This document shows positions 49,416 to 59,727 of a stretch of DNA of 64,000 nt, piece by piece (the first letter of the stretch is position 1; every line of letters begins with the position of its first letter). The stretch is from NCBI GenBank assembly GCA_958296045.1, contig CATQHT010000003.1, forward strand, positions 2,730,814-2,794,813. The letters are read 5' to 3'. This DNA comes from Rhodothermales bacterium (GTDB lineage Bacteria > Bacteroidota > Rhodothermia > Rhodothermales > Bin80). Made by a program: the position numbers and the translations under genes. The notes beneath the pieces were generated by a model, which saw nothing but the letters and a program-made list of their open reading frames with translations, made no database searches and was not told the DNA's origin.

Positions 49416-49671
49416 CTGGCTTCACCGGCGCACAGAATTGCGGTTGTAGTGGCATGTGTAGTGGGATAGGTATGCGTAATTGTCATCGCTAAGGCCCGAA
49501 ATCTGTCTTTTTGAGGTCAACCTCACTGCGTTAGTCAACGATTCTGGTGTACGTCTATCGCCTTGGGATCTCTATTGCTCCAATCCCCGTAATGCACGTG
49601 ACATTTAGGCGCCGATTGCCGGTGCTGGAGGAGGAGCCAGAAATGCAATTTGCAAGAGGCTCCTTTACCTA

Positions 49672-52600
49672 GTGCCGAGCCTAGCGCTGATGTCGCAGAC
49701 GGTTCGTGAATGGACCGCCGACACGCGGCTGGCGATGCGTGCCTTTGCGGTGTGTTCGGATGCGCAGGTGGGCAAGCGACGCCGTCGCCCGGACGACCGC
49801 ATTGATATGGATGCGATGGATCTGGCTTTTCCGGCCACCACGGACGCGGCGAAGCTAGCGCGCGAAGCGGCACCGATCGCAGATGACCGCCTCACGGTAG
49901 TGTTTGCGACCTACCACTCGCTACCAGTGGTGGCTGAGGCGCAGGACGCTCACGGGCTGCCAGCCTTTGACGTAGCTATATGCGACGAGGCGCACCGCAC
50001 CACGGGTGCCACGATCGAGGGGGAGGCGGACAGCCATTTCGTGCAAATTCATGACGAGGAGCGGATCAGGGCGCACCGACGCCTTTATATGACGGCCACC
50101 CCCAAGGTGTATGCCAAGACTGCGCGCGACAGGGCGGGCAAAGTCAATGCAGTGCTGTGTTCTATGGAGGACAAGGAGCTCTTCGGTCCGGTGCTGTACG
50201 AATTAGGCTTTGGTCAGGCAGTAGAGCGGGGCTTATTGTCGGATTACAAGGTGATCGTGCTTACGGTGCCAGAGGATATGGTTGCCGCGGGCGTAGCCGA
50301 GACGCTGGCCAAGCACGAGGCGCTCAAGGTGGACGATGCGGGCAAGCTCATAGGGTGCTGGCGCGCCCTGGCCAAGGCCGACGAGGAGGAGTTTGCCGGT
50401 GACGCCATCTTTCCGATGCGCCGCGCTATCGCCTACTGCCGCGACATTAAGGCGTCCAAGCGGGTGCAGGAGGCCTTCAGCGTGGTGGTAAACGAGTTTT
50501 CCAGTTCTTCGGTGGCGGCTTCGTATGGTCCTGTGCCCGACTATGGCGTGTCGGTGAAGCACGTCGATGGCACGTTTAACGCGGCGCGCCGCGGGGAGCT
50601 GCTGGCGTGGCTGGGGGATGCGCGCCCAGCCGACGACGAGTGTCGAGTGCTGACCAACGTGCGCTGTCTGGCCGAAGGGGTGGATGTGCCGTCGCTGGAT
50701 GCCATCCTGTTTATGCACCCGCGCAAGAGCCAGATCGACGTCGTACAGGCGGTCGGCCGCGTGATGCGCCGCGCCCAAGGCAAGGCCATGGGCTATGTGG
50801 TACTGCCGGTGGTCGTTCCGCCGCTGGCCAGCGCGACAGCGTTCCTGAACCGCTCTGACACGTTCCGCGTGGTCTGGCAGGTGCTTAACGCTATCCGCTC
50901 GCATGACGAGCGGTTTGAGGCCATGCTGAACCTTCTGGAGGAGGGCCAGTCTGGAACGCACCTGGGCATCGTGGCATTGGCGGACTGGCGACCCAAGACC
51001 GACGGAATGGGGCCCATCCTGAATGACGATGGCGGTCGCAGCGACGGTAACGGCACGCGTAATGGCGGGACCATATTTGCTGGACTGCCAGCCGCGATTC
51101 GGGCCAAGATCGTGGAGAAGTGCGGCAGCCGCCGCTACTGGGACGAATGGGCAGGCGATGTCGCGGATATCGCGCGGCGCCACATCACGCGTATCACCGA
51201 GACGGTGACCGCCAATGAGGCCGCCCGCAGCATGTTTGGTGCTTTCTTGACAGAGCTGCGTGACGACCTGAACGAAGGCATTACGCAGGCAGATGCCATC
51301 GAGATGCTGGCCCAGCATATGGTGACGCGCCCCGTGTTCGAGGCGCTGCACGGCGATGCCGTCTTTGCCAGCCAGAATCCGGTAAGCCGGGAGATGCAAA
51401 GGGTGCTGGACGCCCTGGCGCCAGCGAGCATCGAGACCGAGGCGGAAGGATTAGAGGCCTTTTATGGGAGTGTACAGCGGCGCGCCAAAGCCGCGCAGAC
51501 ACCCTTGGCCAGGCAGAAGATCATCACGGAGCTGTATGACAAGTTCTTTCGGAACGCCTTTCCGAAGACCGCAGAGAGGCTGGGAATCGTCTATACGCCC
51601 ATTGAACTTGTGGACTTTATCCTACACTCGGTAGATACGCTGCTGCGCCAGGAGTTTGGGCAGTCGTTATCGTCCGAAGGTGTCCAGATCCTGGACCCGT
51701 TCACCGGTACCGGCACCTTTGTTACGCGCATCATTGAGAACGACCTGATCCCTCCTAGTGCGCTGCCAGCCAAGTATGCACGCGAGCTCCACGCCAATGA
51801 GATAATGCTGCTCGCGTACTACATCGCCGCGATCAACATCGAAGCTGCCTATCACCATGCGGTAGGGGCTAAGGCGTACCAGCGCTTTGGGGGGATCGTG
51901 CTCACGGATACGTTCGCCCTGCACGAAGGCGACGACCTGTATGCCGCGATCCTGCCAGAGAATTCGGAGCAACGTATGCGGCAGAAAGAAGCTCCCATAC
52001 AAGTTATCGTGAGCAACCCGCCTTGGTCCGCTGGACAGAGAATGGAAAACGACGCTGCGCAGAACCAGGAATATAAGGCTCTGCACCAGCGCATTGGGAC
52101 TACGTTTGCAGCCCATTCAAAAAGCACCAACAAGAACAGCCTCTACGACAGCTATGTGAAGGCCATCCGCTGGGCTTCGGACCGTATCGGAGAGAGCGGC
52201 ATCGTTGGCTTTGTGACCAACGCCGGGTGGCTGGAAGGCAACGCTATGGATGGCATGCGCCAGTGCCTCGCAGAAGAGTTCTCTGCCATCTATGTGCTGC
52301 ACCTGCGAGGGAATGCACGTACGCAGGGCAAGCGACGCCGGCAAGAGGGCGCCTCAGCATTTGGAGCCGGCTCCCGTGCGCCCGTCGCCATCACGCTCCT
52401 GGTGCGCAACCCGAAGCGGACAGGATGCGCGATACGGTTTCACGACATTGGCGACTACCTCAAGCGCGAAGAGAAGCTGAACAAGGTGAAAGCGTTTCGG
52501 GATATCCAGGGCATCGAAGAAGCCGGCGGATGGCACACGCTCACGCCCGACACCCACCACGACTGGTTGAACCCAAGGGATCCGGCGTTCGCCAGGTTCA

Positions 52601-53304
52601 TGGTGCTGGGAGATAAGTCGCGAAACGCGCGGCTGGGCGCGGCAATCTTTGAGAATTACTCAGGAGGCGTAAAGACTAATCGCGACGCCTGGTGCTACAA
52701 CTTCTCCGCCAAGGCGCTGAAGGCCAACATCACGGCCATGATCAGCTTCTATAACACGGAGCGCGAGCGGCTTCAGCCCCAGCTCACCGGGGCACGCAGG
52801 CCGACGAAAGCGGAAATCACGAGGCTCATCAACAATGATCTCAAGAATATTAGCTGGTCGGACGGTCTGAAAACCCAATTGCGTGGCAACAAAGGACTCG
52901 GCATTGAAGACGGACGCATTGCGACATCACTGTACAGGCCCTTCACGCGGCAGTACCTCTACCTGAGCCGTAGACTGAACGACAGGGTCTACCAGATGCC
53001 GCGGATATTCCCGCACGCGGAAGCCACAAACCGGCTTATCTGCGTGACAGGGCGGGGTGGGAGTGACGACTTCTCGTGTTTAGTGGTCCAGGATATACCC
53101 AATCTGGATATGATTGCTAAGGGCCAGTGCTTCCCGAGGTGGCTGTATGAAAAGCCTCGCGACACCTCGGGAGATGCCCTCTTTGGCGGCGAACAACACC
53201 TGGCAGATGCCCACGGGTACGTGCGAAGAAGCGCCATTAGTGCAGCAGCACTGAAGATGTTTGGCACGATGGTTGCGGGGGGGGGGGGGGGGGATTTCGG
53301 GTGA
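49672..53304 (+). pseudogene. Type ISP restriction enzyme, helicase-methyltransferase part (fragment 2 of 3)
   Basis: An open 1210-codon frame beginning mid-domain (RLLYLVPSLALMSQT, with similarity from about 49650). The helicase has CDEAHRTTGAT (motif II DEAH), LYMTATPKVY (motif III), CRVLTNVRCLAEGVDVPSLD and QAVGRVMRRAQGK (motifs V-VI). The DNA methyltransferase has LDPFTGTGTFVTRI (motif I) and VSNPPWSAGQ (motif IV), then a recognition-domain region. Helicase motif I was lost with the upstream insertion. Near the C-terminus a 17-G run (53277-53293) shifts the frame, so translation ends after GGGGGDFG at 53304, short of the final domain. A tract of 16 (or 19) G would read on into fragment 3. 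Confidence 0.9.
53277..53293 (+). repeat. Poly-G(17) homopolymer, likely phase-variation tract
   Basis: Seventeen consecutive G lie inside the coding region of the type ISP enzyme. The frame before the run and the frame that continues the family sequence after it differ by one base, so the present length is the OFF state and 16 G would be ON. In the ON state the run encodes a poly-glycine linker before DDLFHYVYGVLH. Tracts this long slip readily in replication and are also prone to sequencing error. Confidence 0.85.
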
Positions 53305-53881
53305 CGACCTCTTCCATTACGTCTACGGCGTACTGCATCTGTCCCGATACCGCAAGCGATTCGCAGCGAACCTCGCCAAAGAGCTGCCACGCATACCGGT
53401 TCCGAAAGACCCCGCACACTTTTGGGCCCTGGCCGACGCCGGCAAGCAGCTGGGTGACCTTCACGTAGGCTACGAAAATGCCGAGCCCTGGCCCATCGAG
53501 TTCGCAAAAGGCGGGTGGCAGCCCGAAGCCGATATCGCACCCATGTCGTGGTTTCGCGTCGGTAAACCTATGAAACACCCCGCGCGCGCACGCAACAAGG
53601 ATCTGTCACAGATCATCTATAACCCGCACATCATGGTGGCAAATGTGCCAACCGAAGCATACGAGTACGTCGTTAATGGTAAAGCGGCCATCGCATGGGT
53701 CATGCTCCGGCAGTGTGTGACACGCCACAGAAAAAGCGGCATCATAAACGACGCTAACCAGTATGCGTCAGAAACGATGCAAGACTCCGCATATCCGCTT
53801 CAGCTCCTGGCACGCGTTATCCGCGTCAGCATGGATACCCTGCGCATCGTCAAAACACTGCCCGAACCCGAATGGCAGTGA
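53295..53881 (+). pseudogene. Type ISP restriction enzyme, C-terminal part (fragment 3 of 3)
   Basis: About 195 residues continuing the type ISP protein in another frame after the G tract: DDLFHYVYGVLHLSRYRKRF, LPRIPVPKDPAHF, VANVPTEAYEYVVNGKAAIAW and SGIINDANQYA are conserved C-terminal segments of the family. It has no start of its own other than the frame opening at 53261 before the tract. It ends at 53881, 84 bp before the TTG proposed as the start of the ABC exporter gene. Confidence 0.85.
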
Positions 53882-53965
53882 CCACGGAGCGTTGCAGCTT
53901 GCAGCGCCCTGAGCACCAGGGCCACCAGAAACACAGCCACAGCGTAGCGGTAGTGCTGCAATCCG

Positions 53966-55864
53966 TTGAGCGCCAGCCAAAACACGAACCCCTTGGTCGA
54001 GCCTAAGAAAGGGAAGCGCAAGAAGCTTCTGAGCCAGACGACATGGCGTGAGGCACGGCAGCTCATGTGGTTGCACCGGAAAAAGCTCGGGTTAGGGCTG
54101 GTGCTGATGATCATCAACCGGCTCAGTGGCCTGGTGCTGCCGGGAAGCTCCAAATGGTTGATCGATGAAGTAATCACCAACGGTCGCACGGAGATCCTGG
54201 TGCCGCTGGCGCTCGCCGTAGCGGTAGCCACCACCATTCAGGCCTGCAGCTCCTTTGCACTCTCGCAGGTGATCAGCATCTCTGCACAACGCCTCATTAT
54301 GGAGATGCGCAAGCGCGTGCACTACCATGTCGTGCGCCTGCCGGTGCCATACTTCGACAACACCAAGAGCGGAGAGTTGATTTCGCGGATCATGTCCGAC
54401 GCGGAAGGGCTGCGCAACCTGGTGGGGACCGGCATCGTGATGCTCGTCGGTGGTGCTTTCACGGCGGTGCTGGCACTAGGCGTGCTGCTGTACCTGAACT
54501 GGCAGATGACGCTCGTGGCGCTGGTGATGGTCGGTGGCTTCGGCCTGTTTATGGGGCGCGCCTTCAAGCAGCTCCGCCCCATCTTTCGAGAGCGCCACAA
54601 AGTCAATGCGGACCTTACCGGGAGCCTCGGAGAGACGCTCGGCGGGATACGTCTGGTCAAAGCCTACGTCGCCGAGGGCCGGGAACAGAAGAAGTTTGGC
54701 AAGGGCGTGGAGCAGCTATTTGGCAAGATCGCCACCAGCATCACCGGAGTGAACAAGACAACGGCTGGGGGCACCTTCGTGGTCGGACTGGTGGGAGCCG
54801 TGATGATATGGCTGGGGGGTCAGGCGGTCACCACAGAGGCCATGACGCTGGGTGATCTGGTGATGTTCATCTTCTTTATTGGCGTCCTGGCGGCACCCAT
54901 CGTGCAGATTGCGAACGTAGGTACGCAGGTGGCCGATGCCTTCGCTGGGCTGGATCGTATCAGAGAGCTTCTGGCCATGAGCACCGAGTACGAGGACGAA
55001 GGTGACCGGCAACCTCTTGGCCCGATACGTGGCGCCATCACGTTTGAATCGGTGCACTTCAGCTATGAGCCGGGCGTTCCTGTGCTCAAAGGCATCTCGT
55101 TAAGAGCAGAGCCCGGGACTACGACAGCACTGGTGGGCTCGAGCGGATCCGGCAAAAGTACGCTGGTGAGCCTGGTGATGGCATTTGCGCGCCCGGACTC
55201 GGGTCGAGTACTGGTGGACGGACTGGACCTGACGAGCCTGAAGCTCAAAGACTATCGGACCAACCTGGGCATAGTGATGCAGGAAAACTTCCTGTTCGAT
55301 GGCACGGTGGCAGACAACATAAGGTTTGCGCGGCCCGATGCTTCGCGCGAAGAGGTAGAGGAAGTGGCCACGATTGCCAACGCTGACGAGTTTGTTCGCA
55401 GCTTTCCAGACGGGTATGACTCAGTGGTGGGTGAGCGTGGCATCAAGCTTTCCGGCGGTCAGCGGCAGCGCATCGCGATAGCACGGGCCATCCTGGCTAA
55501 CCCGCGCATCCTGATTCTCGATGAAGCCACATCAAGCCTGGATTCAGAGAGCGAAGCACTCATTCAGGAAGGTCTGCGCAACCTGCGCAAGGGTCGCACC
55601 GCCTTTGTGATCGCGCACCGGCTCTCGACTATCCGCAGCGCGGACCAGATATTGGTGCTAGAAAAGGGCGGCGTGATCGAGCGGGGAACGCACGAGGAAC
55701 TGCTTGCGCAGGGCGGGCGCTATCGTGACCTGTATGACCAGCAGTATCGCTTCCGCGAAAACCTCTTCGTAAACCCGGGCGAGGACGTGGTGCCGAAGGA
55801 GGCTGTGCGCCCCAAAGCCGCTCCCAGAAGGAAGCGTTCGCTACCTTGGAGCAGCTCATCGTAA
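53966..55864 (+). CDS. ABC exporter, fused permease and ATPase (MsbA/lipid-A-type half-transporter)
   Basis: A 632-residue half-transporter that dimerises to export lipids or other hydrophobic substrates. Six membrane segments occupy residues ~35-320 (for example ALAVAVATTIQACSSFAL, IVMLVGGAFTAVLALGVLL). The ATPase domain has Walker A GSSGSGKST, signature [15 protein letters not shown], Walker B ILILDEATSSLD and the H-loop IAHRLSTIRSAD. The coupling motif GSLGETLGGIRLVKAY is family-typical. The start is taken as the TTG at 53966, since no ATG precedes the first membrane segment; this is uncertain. The C-terminal tail is basic (APRRKRSLP). Substrate is not predictable. Confidence 0.92.
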   Translation: MSASQNTNPLVEPKKGKRKKLLSQTTWREARQLMWLHRKKLGLGLVLMIINRLSGLVLPGSSKWLIDEVITNGRTEILVPLALAVAVATTIQACSSFALSQVISISAQRLIMEMRKRVHYHVVRLPVPYFDNTKSGELISRIMSDAEGLRNLVGTGIVMLVGGAFTAVLALGVLLYLNWQMTLVALVMVGGFGLFMGRAFKQLRPIFRERHKVNADLTGSLGETLGGIRLVKAYVAEGREQKKFGKGVEQLFGKIATSITGVNKTTAGGTFVVGLVGAVMIWLGGQAVTTEAMTLGDLVMFIFFIGVLAAPIVQIANVGTQVADAFAGLDRIRELLAMSTEYEDEGDRQPLGPIRGAITFESVHFSYEPGVPVLKGISLRAEPGTTTALVGSSGSGKSTLVSLVMAFARPDSGRVLVDGLDLTSLKLKDYRTNLGIVMQENFLFDGTVADNIRFARPDASREEVEEVATIANADEFVRSFPDGYDSVVGERGIKLSGGQRQRIAIARAILANPRILILDEATSSLDSESEALIQEGLRNLRKGRTAFVIAHRLSTIRSADQILVLEKGGVIERGTHEELLAQGGRYRDLYDQQYRFRENLFVNPGEDVVPKEAVRPKAAPRRKRSLPWSSSS

Positions 55865-55907
55865 CACGCAGCTGCGTGGTTCGACGTGGCATCCCTTGCT
55901 GAGCAGC

Positions 55908-56738
55908 CTACAGGCGGCGCTGCACCGTTACCATGACACTGGTCTGCCGGACGTTAGCGACGGTGGCCTTGCTCGTCAGGCCAGGCGTAGAGTGGTACAC
56001 ATACACCGCCTGATCCTTCAGGTCCTCAGCAGCGCTGAACGATGCTTCCAATAGGAGCGCGGTCGCCGGACTCAACGTCACCTCGACTCCCGCCATAAGG
56101 TGGCCCGCAAGCACCTCATCCGAAAAGTCCGTCAGCTGGATACTGGAATAAGAGACGGGGTCCGGTATGCACACGGCAGCCAGACAGGTGTAGATGTCCG
56201 CGTAATGTACATCACTCACGCGCAACATAGTGAGGCCGGTGCCAGCACCGGCATAAAGATGTACACGGTTGGTCAGGCTCAGCAGCCGATAATATGCCGC
56301 CAGATACACGGCACGGGACGACAGCGCTTCTACGCTCGCAAACGCCTTGGAGGCATAGTCGCTGGCAGGCGGCGCAGGAGGCAGCGCCCTGCCATCAAGA
56401 AAGGTGATTTCTGAGAACCTCGAATCCAGGTTACGTTGGGAAAACCTGAAACCGAGCTCCATGCGCAGACGCCCAGCGCCAAAGCCCAGCGCGGCCGCGA
56501 AGCCGGGGCCAGGATCCGCCAAATAGTCGTACACCCAGCGGTATCCGTCATGCTCCACGCATACGCTCTGATACGGGTAACAGCCTGTGTCAACGTTGGA
56601 TCCCACATACGTCAGATCACCAGCTGAACTGATGCCAGCGCCACCTTGGATGTACCACCATGTGGAGCTGGACTGAGCAGCGACAGGAAGCACGGGCACC
56701 AGTAGAATCAATCCGGCGTGTGCGAGTCCTCCAAGCAT
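55908..56738 (-). CDS. Outer-membrane beta-barrel protein (opacity-like)
   Basis: A 276-residue protein with a signal peptide (LAHAGLILLVPVLPVAAQ) and alternating amphipathic strands: GFAAALGFGAGRLRMELGFR, HLYAGAGTGLTMLRV, LAGHLMAGVEVTLSPATALL, closing with TSVMVTVQRRL, a terminal strand signature. Aromatic girdle residues are frequent. It resembles small opacity-type or OmpA-like barrels of 8-10 strands. Four cysteines occur in two short extracellular-type loops (DTGCYPYQSVC and YTCLAAVC), possibly disulfide-linked. It is divergent from the sulfatase gene. Function unknown. Confidence 0.82.
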   Translation of the reverse strand: MLGGLAHAGLILLVPVLPVAAQSSSTWWYIQGGAGISSAGDLTYVGSNVDTGCYPYQSVCVEHDGYRWVYDYLADPGPGFAAALGFGAGRLRMELGFRFSQRNLDSRFSEITFLDGRALPPAPPASDYASKAFASVEALSSRAVYLAAYYRLLSLTNRVHLYAGAGTGLTMLRVSDVHYADIYTCLAAVCIPDPVSYSSIQLTDFSDEVLAGHLMAGVEVTLSPATALLLEASFSAAEDLKDQAVYVYHSTPGLTSKATVANVRQTSVMVTVQRRL

Positions 56739-56835
56739 AGTTCCACAGTCTGAATGGAAATAAATTACATCAGCACTACGGCTGCAAGATACGCCGTAAC
56801 TTTCAGTCGATGCGGATCACCAACAGTCTGGTGCC

Positions 56836-58206
56836 ATGAAGATGCTCCTGCCAGCTGTGCTTGTTGCCAGCACCCTGGTTGCGGGATGCGGCGACAGAAC
56901 GCAGCGACCACCCAACCTTATTGTCATCTTTGCCGACGACCTGGGCTACGGTGACCTAAGCGTTCAGGGACATCCTACGATACGCACGCCCCACCTGGAT
57001 AAGATGGCGAACGAGGGGCTGCGCTTTACTCAATTCTATACCGGCGCATCGGTCTGTACGCCCAGCCGGGCGGCTATCCTGACAGGACGGCTGCCGGTAC
57101 GAAGCGGAATGGCGGACGACAGGGTGCGAGTAATATTTCCGCCATCGCAAGGCGGCCTACCGGCCGACGAGGTGACCTTGGCAGAAATGCTCCAGGAGGC
57201 TGGCTATGCGACCGGCATCATCGGCAAGTGGCACCTGGGACATCAGGAAGGGCACCTACCAACAGATCATGGCTTCGACTACTATTACGGTATCCCGTAC
57301 TCTAACGACATGAGTCCGGCCACCACCAGTTGGGGCCGCGCGCAGACGTATCCGCCGCTTCCATTGATGCGAAACGCGCAGGTCATTGAAGAAGAGCCGA
57401 ACCAGCGCTACATCACAAGGCGCTACACCGAAGAGGCAACCGCCTTTATTGAAAGGCATGCGGAGCGCCCCTTCTTCCTGTTTGTCCCGCACTCCATGCC
57501 GCACATCCCGATCTTTGCATCAGACGCCTTCGAGGGCACCAGTGCACGTGGCCTCTATGGCGACGTCATCGAGGAGCTGGACTGGAGCGTGGGCGAGATT
57601 CTTGCGTCCGTCCGAGAAGCCCAACTGGAAAACAACACGCTGGTGGTGTTCACCAGCGACAATGGCCCCTGGCTGACGGTTAACATCGCTGGCGGATCCG
57701 CCGGGCTCCTCAAAGACGGCAAAGGTACAACATGGGAAGGAGGTATGCGTGTGCCAATGATCGCCTGGTGGCCCGGTACCATCCAGCCTGGAGGCGTCAC
57801 CGATGCCCTGGCGACCACGATGGACCTCTTCGCTACCGCGGCAATGATGGCGGACGTCGCTGCGCCAGAGGACCGGATCCTGGACAGCATAGACCTGATG
57901 CCCGTACTGGAGGACCCTGACGCGGCCGTTCGCAACACGGTCTTCTATTACAGAGGTACGCGCCTCTTTGCGGTTAGGAATGGCCCCTGGAAAGTACACT
58001 ACATCACGCAGTCCGCATATGTGGGCGATGCACCCGTAGTACACGAGGCGCCGCTGCTGTTTCATCTGGACCGGGATCCGTCGGAACGCTTTGACGTAGC
58101 TGAGGACTACCCCGACACCGTGGCAGCTATCGGAGCACTAGCCCAGGCGCACCGGGTGCGCCTGGTGGCGGCGCCATCACAGCTGAGGATACCAGAGTGG
58201 GAATGA
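56836..58206 (+). CDS. Type I sulfatase (arylsulfatase lipoprotein)
   Basis: A 456-residue formylglycine-dependent sulfatase with a lipoprotein signal (VLVASTLVAGC, Cys18). The catalytic Cys is in the consensus CTPSR (Cys74), converted to formylglycine by a maturation enzyme. Metal and active-site motifs are present: IVIFADDLGYGD (metal Asp), GIIGKWHLGH, HSMPHIP and FTSDNGPW. It should hydrolyse sulfate esters of polysaccharides in the periplasm. A TAACTTTC box at 56797-56804 is one mismatch from the phylum's TAnnTTTG promoter element. The next gene, an FGE-like lipoprotein, overlaps its end by 4 bp. Confidence 0.93.
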   Translation: MKMLLPAVLVASTLVAGCGDRTQRPPNLIVIFADDLGYGDLSVQGHPTIRTPHLDKMANEGLRFTQFYTGASVCTPSRAAILTGRLPVRSGMADDRVRVIFPPSQGGLPADEVTLAEMLQEAGYATGIIGKWHLGHQEGHLPTDHGFDYYYGIPYSNDMSPATTSWGRAQTYPPLPLMRNAQVIEEEPNQRYITRRYTEEATAFIERHAERPFFLFVPHSMPHIPIFASDAFEGTSARGLYGDVIEELDWSVGEILASVREAQLENNTLVVFTSDNGPWLTVNIAGGSAGLLKDGKGTTWEGGMRVPMIAWWPGTIQPGGVTDALATTMDLFATAAMMADVAAPEDRILDSIDLMPVLEDPDAAVRNTVFYYRGTRLFAVRNGPWKVHYITQSAYVGDAPVVHEAPLLFHLDRDPSERFDVAEDYPDTVAAIGALAQAHRVRLVAAPSQLRIPEWE

Positions 58207-59096
58207 GCGGCACCGCGCGGCGTAATATGTACTTGGCTTGCCTAGTGGCAAGCGGTCTGGTGCTTTCTGCCGGGTGCGGCTCCGAGAAGCTCGAAGACAT
58301 AGGGGCGCCGCCGGGTATGGTGCTGGTGCCGGGCGGATGGACCGCCATTGGAAGCGAATCCGGGCTGCCTATGGAGCGGCCTGTGTTTCGGGCGCGGGTG
58401 AGGCCGTTTTTCTTGGATATCCATCCCGTCACCGTGGCGCAGTTTCGCTTATTTGTGGAAGCCACCGGGTACACGACGCAGGCGGAATCGTTTGGCGATG
58501 CGGCGGTGCTGGATTCTACTTCGCGCCAATGGAAGCTGAAAGAAGGCGCCACATGGGCTTTTCCGCTCGGGACTTCGGGACCAGCGGCCCCAGACAACCA
58601 TCCGGTAACTCAGGTGTCGTGGAACGATGCGGCCGCGTACGCTGCCTGGGCTGGCAAGCGTTTACCCACGGAGGTGGAATGGGAGCATGCCGCGCGAGGC
58701 GCGGTCAATGACCGGCGCCTGTATGCGTGGGGTGACGCGCTCAAAGAGCGCGGCGCGATACAAGCCAACGTATGGAATGGGCGATTTCCGGTGTACAATT
58801 CCGGCGAGGATGGCTTCCTGTTGACCTCGCCTGTGGGTCACTATGGGGCTACGCCCCTTGGGTTGACCGACATGGGTGGCAACGTTTGGGAATGGACCGC
58901 GGATTGGTATCGGCCCTACGCGGCGCGCAAGACACCATACGAACCCGACGAGTCAAGCGAAAAGTCGCAGCGCGGGGGCAGCTTCCTATGCGAGCCGGGC
59001 TGGTGCCACGGCTACCGGGTGTCGGCGCGTAGCCATTCTACGCCGGAGTCGTCGCTGTTCCATGTGGGGTTCCGGTGTGCGATGGATCTGCCGTAG
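58203..59096 (+). CDS. Formylglycine-generating-enzyme-like lipoprotein (SUMF1 domain)
   Basis: About 297 residues from the ATG at 58203, overlapping the sulfatase stop (ATGA). It has a lipoprotein signal (LACLVASGLVLSAGC, Cys ~25) and a full FGE/SUMF1 domain: GMVLVPGGWTAIGSE, DIHPVTVAQFRLFVEATGY, HPVTQVSWNDAAAYAAWAGK, LPTEVEWEHAARG, MGGNVWEWTADWY and the C-terminal RGGSFLCEPGWCHGYR...GFRC. The two cysteines five residues apart (Cys ~263 and ~268) match the catalytic pair of true FGEs, which oxidise the sulfatase Cys to formylglycine. Being exported and coupled to a sulfatase, it may mature the sulfatase outside the cytoplasm. Confidence 0.9.
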   Translation: MSGTARRNMYLACLVASGLVLSAGCGSEKLEDIGAPPGMVLVPGGWTAIGSESGLPMERPVFRARVRPFFLDIHPVTVAQFRLFVEATGYTTQAESFGDAAVLDSTSRQWKLKEGATWAFPLGTSGPAAPDNHPVTQVSWNDAAAYAAWAGKRLPTEVEWEHAARGAVNDRRLYAWGDALKERGAIQANVWNGRFPVYNSGEDGFLLTSPVGHYGATPLGLTDMGGNVWEWTADWYRPYAARKTPYEPDESSEKSQRGGSFLCEPGWCHGYRVSARSHSTPESSLFHVGFRCAMDLP

Positions 59097-59694
59097 GCAC
59101 CGTAGCAGAGGCAGCATTGAGCAGGCGGTCCACCTGTGTGACAGCCGTCTGGAATCGTTGCTTGCAAGACCCCGCTACCATCGCGTGCGGCAGCGGCCTG
59201 ATGGCATCAGCAAACAGGTCGTGCAGCAGTGCCCGCACCTTGGGGCTTTCGCGCTGCCCTGGATCCGGTACCCACGGGATGTCGGGCATCAGAAACAGGT
59301 AAAGGTCCGCTCGATGGCGGACGGCCTGCTCCTCGACCCAAGGGGCCTCACCACCGAAATAGTATCGGTGGTACAGGCATGTGGATACCAGGTCCGTATC
59401 TAGAAAAAGCACTCGGCGGGCGCGCGGAAGCGACCGTTGCGCCTGGGCTAGGTGCCCGCGAGCGATCTGGACCGTGTCGGTTTCACCAGGCACGCGGCCT
59501 TCAACTTCCACAAAGTGACGCACATACTCCGGCACCCACGCGGTCTGGTAGTGGGCGGCCAGTGCGCGGGCCAGCGTGGTTTTGCCGGTGGATTCGGCGC
59601 CGGTAAGCACTACGCGCAAGATGCGCGGCACGGTCTGCAGTGCTGGCGCCAAAGGCGCAAGCGCGGTGTGGACTCGGCTATCTGTCCTGGACAC
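59038..59694 (-). CDS. NadR-like P-loop kinase (probable ribosylnicotinamide kinase)
   Basis: A 218-residue AAA_28/NadR-C-type kinase: Walker A RVVLTGAESTGKTTLARAL (residues ~27-45), WVPEYVRHFVEVEGR, RVLFLDTDLVSTCLYHRYYFG (Walker B region) and a DLYLFLMPDIPWVPDPGQR substrate loop. NadR kinase domains phosphorylate nicotinamide riboside for NAD salvage; no adenylyltransferase or helix-turn-helix domain is attached here. Its last 59 bp overlap the 3' end of the convergent FGE-like gene, so the two transcripts are antisense at their ends. Confidence 0.85.
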   Translation of the reverse strand: MSRTDSRVHTALAPLAPALQTVPRILRVVLTGAESTGKTTLARALAAHYQTAWVPEYVRHFVEVEGRVPGETDTVQIARGHLAQAQRSLPRARRVLFLDTDLVSTCLYHRYYFGGEAPWVEEQAVRHRADLYLFLMPDIPWVPDPGQRESPKVRALLHDLFADAIRPLPHAMVAGSCKQRFQTAVTQVDRLLNAASATVPTADPSHTGTPHGTATTPA

Positions 59695-59727
59695 GATAAT
59701 AACAGCCGAAAGAACGCGTGCGGCGTG

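Noticed and set aside
50233-51399. Minus-strand ORF of 388 codons
   Set aside because: It is antisense to the helicase part of the type ISP gene, is His/Arg/Gln rich, and shows no domain.
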